Source of the DNA: Rhizopus arrhizus | Lineage: Eukaryota > Mucoromycota > Mucoromycetes > Mucorales > Rhizopodaceae | Direction: 5' to 3' | DNA: 64,000 nt | NCBI GenBank assembly: GCA_024220505.1 | Contig: JAKZZE010000005.1 | Span: 828,501 to 892,500 of the forward strand | In this document: positions 22,315 through 31,116 of the stretch, in pieces | Position numbering within the stretch: the stretch's first letter is position 1 | Layout: every line of letters begins with the position of its first letter | Notes under the pieces: generated by a model | The model's input: only the letters and a program-made list of their open reading frames with translations | Databases searched by the model: none | Told to the model about the DNA's origin: nothing | Program-made: the position numbers and the translations under genes

Positions 22315-22322
22315 ATATATAG
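22315..22322 (+). promoter_or_regulatory. TATA-like upstream element of tRNA-Arg, displaced
   Basis: ATATATAG. In the site before element B inserted it would end 26 bp before the tRNA. Upstream TATA elements at this distance are needed for tRNA transcription in some fungi, such as Schizosaccharomyces pombe. Element B now separates it from the gene by about 5.5 kb, in both arms. Confidence 0.4.
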
Positions 22323-22342
22323 TTTTTAAATGTACACAAAAA

Positions 22343-22755
22343 TGTCGTGCTTGAGGGAAGGCCAACCAATAGTAGTTTGTATAAGTTAATAAAAGAATTA
22401 TTTGAACTTGTAAAAGATAATGTTTATTTTCTTAAAATAATAACGAGTATTTATATGTTTTCCTAATGGTCTTATGACTTCCTAAAATAATCATATTGCT
22501 GCGGTTCACTGCTGCGGTTCATTGCTGCGGTCATTTGTTGTGATCACTTGCTGCGGTCGCTTGCTGCGGTTCATTGCTGCGGTCAAGTTGCCATGGTTAC
22601 TTGTACGACGGTCTTTGTACTTTGCCAATGGGTGCGTGATATTCTTTGAGCTATGGGCAAGACGCAACTTCAAAACATTTAATGACGCTTTCCTTTTTAA
22701 GGTCCCAGAAGGTCTTTGGCGTGGAGTTGGGACAAATCTACGTTTTGCTACGACA
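22343..22755 (-). repeat. 3' LTR of element B (left copy), codes the polyprotein C-terminus
   Basis: 413 bp. The Gag-Pol frame runs into it and stops inside at 22506, so the last ~82 residues are LTR-encoded. It contains a degenerate tandem of the unit TGCTGCGGTTCAT at about 22497-22585. Confidence 0.95.
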
Positions 22756-25700
22756 TCACTCCCCTCCAAGACTGTTGATCGTCTCTGATCAACTTGAACA
22801 GCGGTAGATGGAGAAGGAGTAATCTTGGGGTTAGGTTCAGGAAGCGTAGAAACACCATTTTGGGAACGCCAGACAGCACGAGAAACTGTAGGATTGTACC
22901 AAGGTGTTGCAACAGATTCAGCTTTGACTTCTTTTAATCGATCAACATGGACCCAAGACGGGTAAGGTTCACCTCCAATGGAGATCAGCTTGTATATATT
23001 CGTTGTGTCATTCTTGCCAGTTATAATGTAAGGACCCATCCAGTTATATTCCAAACCATATTTTTGTTCGTTTCTTAACAAAACATGATCACCTACTTCA
23101 AAATCCACTTTGGTGATTACTGCATCCCATTTAAGTTTGTCCGCCTCCGATACAGCACGCATTCTTTGTTCAGCAGCAGCTCTTTCTTGTCCCAGACCTT
23201 CCAATTCTCTAGCAGTATGTTCAGCAATTGTACGAGGGTCATTTGCTATAGACCCCTCCAAGTAAGGTTTTAAATCATCACCTGGTATAACAGGTTCACG
23301 TCCATAAACTAAATAGAATGGGGAATAACCAGCAGAGCGATGTTTACGTATACGGGCTGCAAAGAGAGCAGTGTCTACAAATTGATCCCAGATATGTATC
23401 GCACCATGTACATACTTCCGCAACATTGTTTTCAATATACCATTTAGCCTTTCGCATTTACCATTTGATCGAGGGTGGAAAGCAGAAGTCATACGGTGAG
23501 TGGTATTAAGACGTTCACAATAGCTTTTAACTAATTTTGATAAAAAGTTGGCACCACGATCTGTTACAATTTCAGCAGGACAGCCAAATTTCATTACAAT
23601 TTCTTCATATATAAAGTCGGCTACAGCTTCAGCAGTAGCTTCAGGAAGAGCACGGGCAATGGGCCAGTTTGTTGTATAGTCTACGGCAGTTAGCAGCCAT
23701 CTGTTTCCTTTCTTTGTAGTGGGGAGTTCTCCTATAAAGTCAAGATGCCAGCGTGAAAAAGCCGGTGGAATATCTAACGGTACCATTGGGGCATGATGTT
23801 TATTCTTGTTTGGGCTAGCAGCTAGTTGACATTGCGGGCAATATGATAACCATTTTTGAATATCGCCTGACATATCTGGCCACCACCAACGCTTCTTTAA
23901 TAGATCATACACTGTAGTTTTACCGAGGTGACCAAATCCAGCATGGAATTTTTCCACAAGATCAGCACGGCGAGAGAAAGGGCAAAACTGCACTAGCACG
24001 AACTTCTTTCCATTTTTGATTTTTCGGTATACTTTGTTATTACGAACCACAAATTTTTCCTTGTTTTGTTCCATCCGTTTTTTCATAGCTTCTGATATAT
24101 CACTTGGAATATTTATACGATAATATTCTGGCCAGTCAGATTCTTCCTTGTGTTCAACTTGATACAAATATTTGGGTTCCAATTCTTCCATATCGGCAGT
24201 ACAGTTAGGACCATCACGTCGACTCAAAGCGTCAGGCACACCATTTTCCTTCCCAGGTTTGTATTTTATCTTTGGATCGTAGGCTTCAATTTCGGATAAC
24301 CACCGAACTAAACGAGGGGTAGGTTTCTTTTGAGATCGTAAGTACTGTAATGGATTGTGATCGGTAAACACCGTATAATCAGAGCCGTCTATAAAACATC
24401 TCCAGGTACGTAATGCATGCAATATTCCAATTAATTCTCGTTCTTGTGGCGGGTAGTTTCTTTCACTAGCAGATAGCTTTTTGGATTCGTATGCAATAGG
24501 ATGTAACAAATTATTATCGTCCTTCTGTAATAGCACTGCACCAACACCAAAATCAGAAGCATCAGTCTCAATGATAAATGGCTTAGTCAGATCGGGCGAT
24601 TGAAGCACAGGTGCTGTAGACATGAGATCCTTGAGTTTCTTAAATGCAAGTTCACATTCACTAGTCCAATGTATGGAACGCTTCTTGGCTCCAGTTCCTT
24701 TTGTCAAGTCCGTCAAGGGGGTTGCAACAGTTGAGAATCCAGATATGAACCGACGATAGTGTGAGCACAAGCCAATAAACTGACGAACTTCTTGCACGTT
24801 CGTAGGACGAGGCCATTCTTTAATTGCATTTATTTTTGAAGATGAAGGCAGCACCCCTTTTTCAGATACACGATAACCGAGAAATTCAACTTCTTTCTTG
24901 TTAAAATCACACTTTTTGGGGTTGACATATAATTTGTTTTCACGGAGTCTTTGTAGTACCATTCTTAAATGTTTTTCATGTTCTTCTTTGGTCTTGCTGA
25001 AAATCAAAATGTCATCAAGATATACCAATACAAATTTGTCCACATAATCACGAAGTACGTCGTTCATCATCTTTTGAAAAGTGGGAGGACTATTAGTTAA
25101 ACCAAACGGTAAGACCAAAAATTCATAAGAACCATATCGGGTATTGAATGCTGTTTTAGGAATATCTTCCTTGCGAATACGAACTTGATGATACCCACTT
25201 TTAAGATCGATACTTGAAAAATATTTGGCACCTCCTAAACGTTCTAAGCACTCATCAATGCGAGGTAAAGGAGTGCTGATTCTTTTGGTCAGGGAGTTGA
25301 TTGCACGATAATCAATACACATACGTAGTGAGCCATCCTTCTTGCGTACAAACAACACTGGAGCGCCCCAAGGAGAGTAACTAGGTCGGATGAAGCCAGC
25401 ACTGAGTAATTCTTTTAGTTGTCTTTGTAATTCATCCAATTCTCGTGGACTCATTTTGAACGGGGGCCTGTTAACAGGCTTAGCTTCTCCAGTATCAATA
25501 ACATGTTCAACCGTTCTCATAGGGGGTAGACCAGGCAGGGATCCTTCACAAAAGACGTCCTTGAATTCCTTGAGAAGAGTTGAGTTTACTTTTTCTACAG
25601 CTTTGTTGTCGTTGAAGTGAACCAAGTATAATTCTTCAACTTGGTTTTTCTTGGTACTTCGTTGTAACTGCCTTTTGGACATTACATATGCAAAATCTCT

Positions 25701-27197
25701 TACAGGCGCGAATGGCATGGCGACGGTAGGATTGACACAGGGCACAATGGTTTCTTTTAATCCTTTGCAATTCGATAATACCCAAGAGTTAGTCTTCCAA
25801 TCAGGAGTAGGTTTAGCTTGCTTTAACCATTGTTGTCCCAAAATAAGATCGAACTTCATATCAAAGATATAGGCTTGTGTTCGATAGCATAGTTTTCCAA
25901 CTCGAAGTATGAACTCTACTTTTTTGTTGATAGTCATCTTATGACCTCCAGCGGTTTCTACTTCGCTAGCAGTACGAAGAGGAATTATCTTCATAAAATT
26001 ATTGACCAAGCGAGGGGCAATATAATTTGATCCAGCACCGGTGTCAAGTAGGGCTTTGATCTTGCCATTACCATTTTTACCATTATATAAACACATTTCG
26101 TACAAGGGCAAATCAGTGACTTTATTATTGAAGTTTAAAATATGAGCACCGTCTTGAGCAAGAAGTTGTTTATCATCATCGTCATTGTATTCATCTTCTT
26201 CAAACTTTGCTACAGACTTGTTATCTTGATTTACAGTTTCCACATTGTTTAAAGATTGTTGTTTTCTTCCATTGTTTGATTGAAACCCTTGCCTAAACCT
26301 TCTTCCAGACTTTCTCCAAGTAGGACATTCATTCTTCATGTGACCGACACCTTGACAACCATAACAACGAACTTGTTGACGACTTGTGCTACGACTTCCC
26401 AAATTGTTCTCTTTTCTGTTGAAGCGATAAGCTTTAGATAATACATTGATAGCATGTTGGATTGAATCCAAGTCCATAGGATCATCATTAGGTAAAGCAT
26501 GGATAGTTGACTGAGATCGCGTAAAAGGATTATTGGCAGCAGGAGTGTTGGTGGCATACGACATAGCATACTCACCATCGTTCATAGCAGCTTCAATGGC
26601 AAGAGCAATGGATTCAGCACTTTCTAATGAATGGGGAAAACGTGATCTAACCATGACCCGTAATTGTGACTTTAGTCCACGAACGAAACGATCCAAAGCA
26701 TCACCTGACGACATATCCTTAATTTGTAATTGTAGACTGCGGAATTCATTAATGTAAGAAGTAACATTAGTGCGTTGAGTTAGGGCAGCCATCTTGTCAC
26801 GAGCAGCTTGAGTGGCATTGACAGGTTTAAATTCATTTTCCAATATATTTTTAAATGTGGGCCAGTCTTCAGGAGTGATGCGAGATGTCTTGTATTGGTT
26901 CCACCATATAAGGGCATCACCGCGAAGCAAAGTAACAGCGTACAGTATTCTTTCTTTCTCTTGCATAGGTACCAGTTCAAAATAAGTTTCCAGCGAGCTA
27001 ATCCAGCTTGTAACAATTAACGAGGATCTTTCACCTCTATATAAATCAGGTTCACGGACGCGAAAAGATGGAGCACTTTTCGCAGTAAGAGTACGTAGTA
27101 AATCATTAAGCATGTCCTTGTCCAAATAAACGCCTTTTCCAGCAACAGAAGCACCAGGGCTTCCCATAATAATATCTTCTTCAATAACACCAGACAT
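22506..27197 (-). CDS. Gag-Pol polyprotein of element B (left copy)
   Basis: One frame, 1563 residues, from ATG at 27197. Gag (ALIWWNQYKT, FVRGLKSQLR) is followed by a CCHC knuckle CYGCQGVGHMKNEC near 275, protease LLDTGAGSNYI (Asp ~385), reverse transcriptase with YLDD (~726), RNase H ETDASDFGVG, and integrase with HHCC (HAGFGHLG...CPQCQ, ~1082-1120) and DDE at about 1151, 1212 and 1249. No chromodomain. The C-terminus past ~1480 is basic and encoded inside the LTR. All catalytic residues are present and there are no stops, so the copy may be competent. The right-arm copy (36928-41619) gives the same protein. Confidence 0.97.
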   Translation of the reverse strand: MSGVIEEDIIMGSPGASVAGKGVYLDKDMLNDLLRTLTAKSAPSFRVREPDLYRGERSSLIVTSWISSLETYFELVPMQEKERILYAVTLLRGDALIWWNQYKTSRITPEDWPTFKNILENEFKPVNATQAARDKMAALTQRTNVTSYINEFRSLQLQIKDMSSGDALDRFVRGLKSQLRVMVRSRFPHSLESAESIALAIEAAMNDGEYAMSYATNTPAANNPFTRSQSTIHALPNDDPMDLDSIQHAINVLSKAYRFNRKENNLGSRSTSRQQVRCYGCQGVGHMKNECPTWRKSGRRFRQGFQSNNGRKQQSLNNVETVNQDNKSVAKFEEDEYNDDDDKQLLAQDGAHILNFNNKVTDLPLYEMCLYNGKNGNGKIKALLDTGAGSNYIAPRLVNNFMKIIPLRTASEVETAGGHKMTINKKVEFILRVGKLCYRTQAYIFDMKFDLILGQQWLKQAKPTPDWKTNSWVLSNCKGLKETIVPCVNPTVAMPFAPVRDFAYVMSKRQLQRSTKKNQVEELYLVHFNDNKAVEKVNSTLLKEFKDVFCEGSLPGLPPMRTVEHVIDTGEAKPVNRPPFKMSPRELDELQRQLKELLSAGFIRPSYSPWGAPVLFVRKKDGSLRMCIDYRAINSLTKRISTPLPRIDECLERLGGAKYFSSIDLKSGYHQVRIRKEDIPKTAFNTRYGSYEFLVLPFGLTNSPPTFQKMMNDVLRDYVDKFVLVYLDDILIFSKTKEEHEKHLRMVLQRLRENKLYVNPKKCDFNKKEVEFLGYRVSEKGVLPSSSKINAIKEWPRPTNVQEVRQFIGLCSHYRRFISGFSTVATPLTDLTKGTGAKKRSIHWTSECELAFKKLKDLMSTAPVLQSPDLTKPFIIETDASDFGVGAVLLQKDDNNLLHPIAYESKKLSASERNYPPQERELIGILHALRTWRCFIDGSDYTVFTDHNPLQYLRSQKKPTPRLVRWLSEIEAYDPKIKYKPGKENGVPDALSRRDGPNCTADMEELEPKYLYQVEHKEESDWPEYYRINIPSDISEAMKKRMEQNKEKFVVRNNKVYRKIKNGKKFVLVQFCPFSRRADLVEKFHAGFGHLGKTTVYDLLKKRWWWPDMSGDIQKWLSYCPQCQLAASPNKNKHHAPMVPLDIPPAFSRWHLDFIGELPTTKKGNRWLLTAVDYTTNWPIARALPEATAEAVADFIYEEIVMKFGCPAEIVTDRGANFLSKLVKSYCERLNTTHRMTSAFHPRSNGKCERLNGILKTMLRKYVHGAIHIWDQFVDTALFAARIRKHRSAGYSPFYLVYGREPVIPGDDLKPYLEGSIANDPRTIAEHTARELEGLGQERAAAEQRMRAVSEADKLKWDAVITKVDFEVGDHVLLRNEQKYGLEYNWMGPYIITGKNDTTNIYKLISIGGEPYPSWVHVDRLKEVKAESVATPWYNPTVSRAVWRSQNGVSTLPEPNPKITPSPSTAVQVDQRRSTVLEGSDVVAKRRFVPTPRQRPSGTLKRKASLNVLKLRLAHSSKNITHPLAKYKDRRTSNHGNLTAAMNRSKRPQQVITTNDRSNEPQQ
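22756..22767 (-). other. Polypurine tract of element B
   Basis: GGAGGGGAGTGA on the minus strand directly before the 3' LTR, inside the coding frame. Plus-strand DNA primer. Confidence 0.7.
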
Positions 27198-27400
27198 AGT
27201 CCGATAAGATGTTCCAATATAAGTCTTGTAAAATTAGAGAGACAATAACCAAGTAGTAAAATAACCCAAGAATAATTCTTGTAAAATTCCAATAGCAAAC
27301 CAAATAAAAAGAGTAAACCAAGAAATAACCTTCTTGTAAATATCGCAAATAGAATCACCAAATAGATTCAATAATTAGGTATAACAACCAGATAAAATAA

Positions 27401-27417
27401 CCAAACAGATGCTACCA
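27401..27417 (-). other. Primer-binding site of element B
   Basis: Two bases past the 5' LTR, the minus strand reads TGGTAGCATCTGTTTGG. TGGTAGC is complementary to a tRNA 3' end ...GCTACCA, the end of initiator Met tRNA in fungi, the usual Ty1/Ty3 primer. The remaining bases were not checked against a tRNA of this organism. Confidence 0.65.
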
Positions 27418-27419
27418 GT

Positions 27420-27832
27420 TGTCGTGCTTGAGGGAAGGCCAACCAATAGTAGTTTGTATAAGTTAATAAAAGAATTATTTGAACTTGTAAAAGATAATGT
27501 TTATTTTCTTAAAATAATAACGAGTATTTATATGTTTTCCTAATGGTCTTATGACTTCCTAAAATAATCATATTGCTGCGGTTCACTGCTGCGGTTCATT
27601 GCTGCGGTCATTTGTTGTGATCACTTGCTGCGGTCGCTTGCTGCGGTTCATTGCTGCGGTCAAGTTGCCATGGTTACTTGTACGACGGTCTTTGTACTTT
27701 GCCAATGGGTGCGTGATATTCTTTGAGCTATGGGCAAGACGCAACTTCAAAACATTTAATGACGCTTTCCTTTTTAAGGTCCCAGAAGGTCTTTGGCGTG
27801 GAGTTGGGACAAATCTACGTTTTGCTACGACA
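27420..27832 (-). repeat. 5' LTR of element B (left copy)
   Basis: 413 bp, apparently identical to the LTR at 22343-22755. The open frame inside it is the LTR-encoded tail of the polyprotein, not a separate gene. Confidence 0.95.
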
Positions 27833-27843
27833 AAAAATGTGAA

Positions 27844-27917
27844 GCCCGATTGGCCAAATTGGATACGGCGTCCGCCTTCTAAGCGGAAGATTGCGGGTTC
27901 GACCCCCGCATTGGGTA
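27844..27917 (+). tRNA. tRNA-Arg (anticodon TCT), left copy
   Basis: Full cloverleaf in 74 nt with discriminator A. Acceptor strands GCCCGAT and ATTGGGT pair with two G-U wobbles. The D arm carries an A-box match (TGGCCAAATTGG). The anticodon stem is TCCGC/GCGGA with loop CTTCTAA (anticodon TCT, reading AGA). The T arm GCGGG-TTCGACC-CCCGC contains the B-box GGTTCGACC. No intron. Element B ends 11 bp upstream. An identical gene in opposite orientation is in the right arm. Confidence 0.93.
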
Positions 27918-27921
27918 CTTC

Positions 27922-27927
27922 TTTTTT
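27922..27927 (+). terminator. RNA polymerase III terminator of tRNA-Arg
   Basis: Six T starting five bases past the tRNA discriminator base. The mirror is at 36198-36203 for the right copy. Confidence 0.8.
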
Positions 27928-28150
27928 CCGTAGATTTTCGGATAAACGTTTTGGCGAGTCTTTCTTTTTCTTTTTTTTTTTTTTTTTTTTTTGAACTATC
28001 CAACAAAGAAGGTATTGTTGACTCCCAAATGAGCATATAAATCTTGTGCATGATTTAAAATTGAAGAGCCTTTTAACGGAAAAGAAAAAAAAATAGCATT
28101 TACACGACTTTTGGCTAAGTTGATAAACGAGCACTGTCAGAAATGAAAGT

Positions 28151-28184
<34 letters not shown>

Positions 28185-29389
28185 ATGATAATAATAATAT
28201 TGTAACAAAGAAGTCCAAAAAAAGTGAAAAATATCAAGAAAAGGAAAGAAGTCAAAAAAATGAAAAATGTCAAAAAGAAAAAGAAAAAATTATTATATAT
28301 TATATTTATATCAACCATTCAGTCAAAGAATAAAATCATTAGTCAAGTTTTTTTTATATTTTTATACTTTACTTATAAAAAGTTCCTGGTCTCTTATTTT
28401 ATTCTTCTTTTATAACCTTTTATCAAGAAACATTGTATTTATCTTATATATAAGATCTGATGGTCACTACTTATATCAAGCTTCTACCTAGGTTCTATAT
28501 TAAACATCAACTCACAAGGCAATTTTAACCTTAAAATCTGGCTTTACAAGCAAACTTCATCTCTATCTAACTCATAAACCTACAAGGTACTATTTTGTAA
28601 CAATATATATTGAATTTAAAGTACACAAACATTCACAAAAATTATAAAAGCTTTATGCAATCGAAAGCTTTACTGAATTGCTTTTGAAGCACTTACTTTA
28701 CTCTTTGATTATTTTTGAATAAATATCATTCAAAGCAAATCTGTTTTATTTTTCTTTTATTTTACATAATATAAAAAATAAGTCAAGTCCCTTGAAGCAC
28801 ATACACTTTATTCTAATCCCTTTTTTTTTTTTTTTTTTTTTTTTTATCCTTTACATTATGTCGCTCTAAACAACTTAATCCATTAAACATGATTCAGTGC
28901 CCTTATTACAAACGAATTTATGCTTAATTTATTACTACTTTTAGAACTGAACACTATTCAAACTTTTGGTTCTATATCAAATTCTCAAAAGTATATAAAA
29001 GCATCAAATACTGATATTATTATTGTGCTAACTTGAATTGGCTGTTAAAGCTGAACGGGACTTGATTCCACAAAAATTACATATTGTTTACTTTTGTATG
29101 CCTAGAGAACTTAAATAATGACAGACATTGAATTACTCACGTATAATATTCAGACATCTTTACATAAAAGCTGTCAAGTTTAGTGTAATTGCCACTATTA
29201 TTATTAATTTTTTTTTATTTATATTAAAAAAGACTTAAATGAGCGTGCAATGTCTTTAATACGCCTTAATCACCCAAGTCAGATCAAAAAGGAATGAAAG
29301 AGGATTTAAAAAAAAAAAACATATTTTGATATCAAGGACAAAAAAAGTAAAAGCAAATAAGAAAAGAAAGACATGCCATAGACATCAAT
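27928..29389. other. Inner part of left arm, non-coding
   Basis: AT-rich with three long runs (22 T at 27971, 31 A at 28152, 25 T at 28821) and AT-biased filler; mirrored at 34736-36197. Apparent frames here are low-complexity Phe/Lys strings. The stretch near 28450-28500 has a diverged relative at 10995-11060. No gene is seen. Confidence 0.6.
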
Positions 29390-29990
29390 ATGAGCTCTGT
29401 AGTAACCAATCCAAGAGACGTTTTCTACGAAAGAGTGGAGGTGAAAGAGACAATTTTTTATGATGATGATGGAGTTCAAAAAGAACCAGACACATGGTGG
29501 GGCAGTGAAGAAGTCAAGAGGAAATATATTGAAAGGAGCATGCTTTGCGAATGGGCAGCAAATTCAAAAGAAAATACAAGAGATCTTCAATAGTAGTCGG
29601 CATTTATAACTTTCGATGCATATTGAAACATTGAATGTCATGATTCTTGGTAAAGGAGCGGTCATTATGCTTGGGACAAGGCTTTGGTTGACCACCATAC
29701 AGACAGCCAAGCTTCCATCGGACACATCTGCTGTGTTCAGAGTAAGACAAGAAAAGCCAAATTAAGGAATCCAAAGACAAAGAAGGACGACAAAGAGAGA
29801 GCAGCTTAGAGTGAGAAGCTAATTGTCTATGTAAGATGTTGTCTTGTAGGAGCCCACGTTTGATGACCATATAGGAACGATGGTAGAGGATATCACCTAA
29901 CCGTGAACAACGCTGTCATAGTACTATTTTCGAAAGTTTGTGCCATTGGAGTCGACCAAAATGCTGCATGGCTAGAATAAGATTAAACAG
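29390..29990 (-). pseudogene. Decayed LINE ORF2 3' end, copy 1
   Basis: Minus-strand frames give the C-terminal region typical of Mucoromycota LINE ORF2 proteins: WHKLSK, then RCVRWKLGCLYGGQPKPC, then KNHDIQCFNMHRKL, then MPTTIEDLLYFLLNLLP, with stops and frame changes. It would have been the RNase H-distal tail of a LINE reverse transcriptase. The inner boundary of the left arm (29442) falls inside this relic, so the right arm contains only its extreme end. The plus-strand frame at 29390-29593 is an antisense shadow of it. Confidence 0.65.
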
Positions 29991-30059
29991 TTTTTATGCT
30001 TATAAAAAAATAATAATGCAAGAGGGACATATAGTATTTAAAATGCATTGAATTGCCTG

Positions 30060-30860
30060 CGCCAGATCAATAAAGTAAAAGGAAAACTAAAAAGCCTTTA
30101 GACATAAAGGCAAAAATGTGAAAGAAGGGAAGAAGCAATAGACGATATTTGAAGCACTTGAAATTAATTCTTGGGTAACTACTTTAAGAGTTGAATATCA
30201 GGTTCTAGAAGGATAGTTAGGATCTCTTCATGGGCCGAGTAATCGAGTTTATGTAGTAATGTGCAAACAATGACTCATCGAACTCTCCAAGCGCCAGCTT
30301 TCTAGGTAGACAGAAGAACTTTCTTAGGCAATTTATTCAACAGGAAAGACAATGGATCAGGGACTGAGAGAGGCATTTTTAGTCGATGGCCCATGTGCAA
30401 CTAACGGATGATGTGCTGTTTCGTAAAAGGTTATTTTGGGTGATAAGGACATAGCTTTGGCTTTCCGCCAGGTGGCCAGCCTAATCTACAGCGTAGACAT
30501 CGACCACGTTCCAGCCGAGTCATGGGAAGCCAAATTAAGTGATCAATACAGTTTCAGGGCGGCATTGGGATAGGATCTTATCAGATTAGTCGTTGGACCA
30601 TTTTAAGTAATTGTCTCGAAAAAAGTATAGCGCACTAATTTGAATTTGTTTGTAGCTAATAAGCCAAGTTGAGGAACATACTGCGATCAAAGCGGGCTTT
30701 TAGCGATCTTACCCCATTGAGACATACTTCGTGCTATTTGCATGTAGGAGAAGAGTTTGGTACGTAAAGTTTCCTCAAGCAATATAGTTGACCAAAGTAG
30801 AAATTGAGCTTGTAAAATGTGTATACGCTCTTGCATCGACGGAAGTTTTGTGAGCATGAC
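30060..30860 (-). pseudogene. Decayed LINE ORF2 3' end, copy 2
   Basis: A second relic with the same order: LPSMQERIHILQAQF, then LIWLPMTRLERGRC followed by LRCRLGWPPGGKPKLC, then MPLSVPDPLSFLLNKLP, then TLLHKLDY. It is broken by several stops. It is in tandem with copy 1 and in the same orientation but more complete upstream. Both lie entirely in the spacer except for the end of copy 1. Confidence 0.65.
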
Positions 30861-31086
30861 TAGAATACTATATTTTTCAAATTTTTAGGAAAAATAAAAA
30901 ATAATTTGGAGAAAATTGATTAAGTAATTTAGAAAGAAAGTGATAAGATTCTGATAATAATTGGTAGAAGAAGCATGAGATAGTTTGAGATAGAACAAGC
31001 AGTGAAAATAAAAGAGAGACACCAAAAGATATAAATATATAAGATGAATGTTAGTAAAAGATCATCACAAAAAGTATTACACACAA

Positions 31087-31110
31087 CTCACCCCCTAAAT
31101 AAGGGATGAG
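31087..31110 (-). ncRNA. Candidate Fanzor guide-RNA scaffold hairpin
   Basis: Starting 7 bp after the decayed Fanzor stop, the minus strand reads CTCATCCC, a loop TTATTTAG, then GGGGTGAG: an 8-bp stem with one G-U pair, in otherwise AT-rich DNA. TnpB and Fanzor guide RNAs arise from the 3' end of the nuclease gene and the adjacent element end, so position and structure fit. No second copy in the window allows a covariation test. Confidence 0.3.
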
Positions 31111-31116
31111 AGCCCG

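Larger units (their letters stand above)
21858..22342. other. Arm segment between element A and element B
   Basis: Non-coding, present in both arms (mirror 41783-42267). It holds a 20-base T run at about 22048, two GC-rich palindromes at 22271-22303, a TATA-like element, and the AAAAA that is the left target duplication of element B. Confidence 0.6.
22343..27832 (-). mobile_element. Ty3/Gypsy element B, left copy, complete
   Basis: Minus strand, 5490 bp. The 5' LTR is 27420-27832 and the 3' LTR 22343-22755 (413 bp each, ends TGTCG...CGACA, apparently identical). The target duplication is AAAAA (22338-22342 and 27833-27837). The primer-binding site is at 27401-27417 and the polypurine tract at 22756-22767. 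The coding frame is intact. The element inserted 11 bp upstream of a tRNA-Arg gene. An identical copy is in the right arm. Confidence 0.96.
15083..29442 (+). repeat. Left arm of giant inverted repeat
   Basis: Pairs in reverse complement with 34683-43084. Positions inside 21853-29442 satisfy left + right = 64125. Outside the element A insertion (15083-15899) the sum is 58167, the difference being exactly the 5958 bp of A plus its target duplication. Without A the arm is 8402 bp, the same as the right arm. The only differences I found are homopolymer lengths, for example 22 T at 27971 against 21 A opposite, and 7 A against 8 T near 28254. The arm carries a tandem repeat, element B, tRNA-Arg and AT-rich filler. 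Confidence 0.95.

Noticed and set aside
27583..28134. 183-codon minus-strand frame near the tRNA (and its right-arm mirror at 36075-36542)
   Set aside because: It joins poly-Phe/Lys noise, antisense tRNA and the LTR-encoded tail of element B; it has no start context or promoter of its own.
29390..29593. 67-codon plus-strand frame that looks protein-like
   Set aside because: The opposite strand reads as a LINE ORF2 C-terminus over the same bases; the plus-strand frame is its shadow and is truncated in the right arm.
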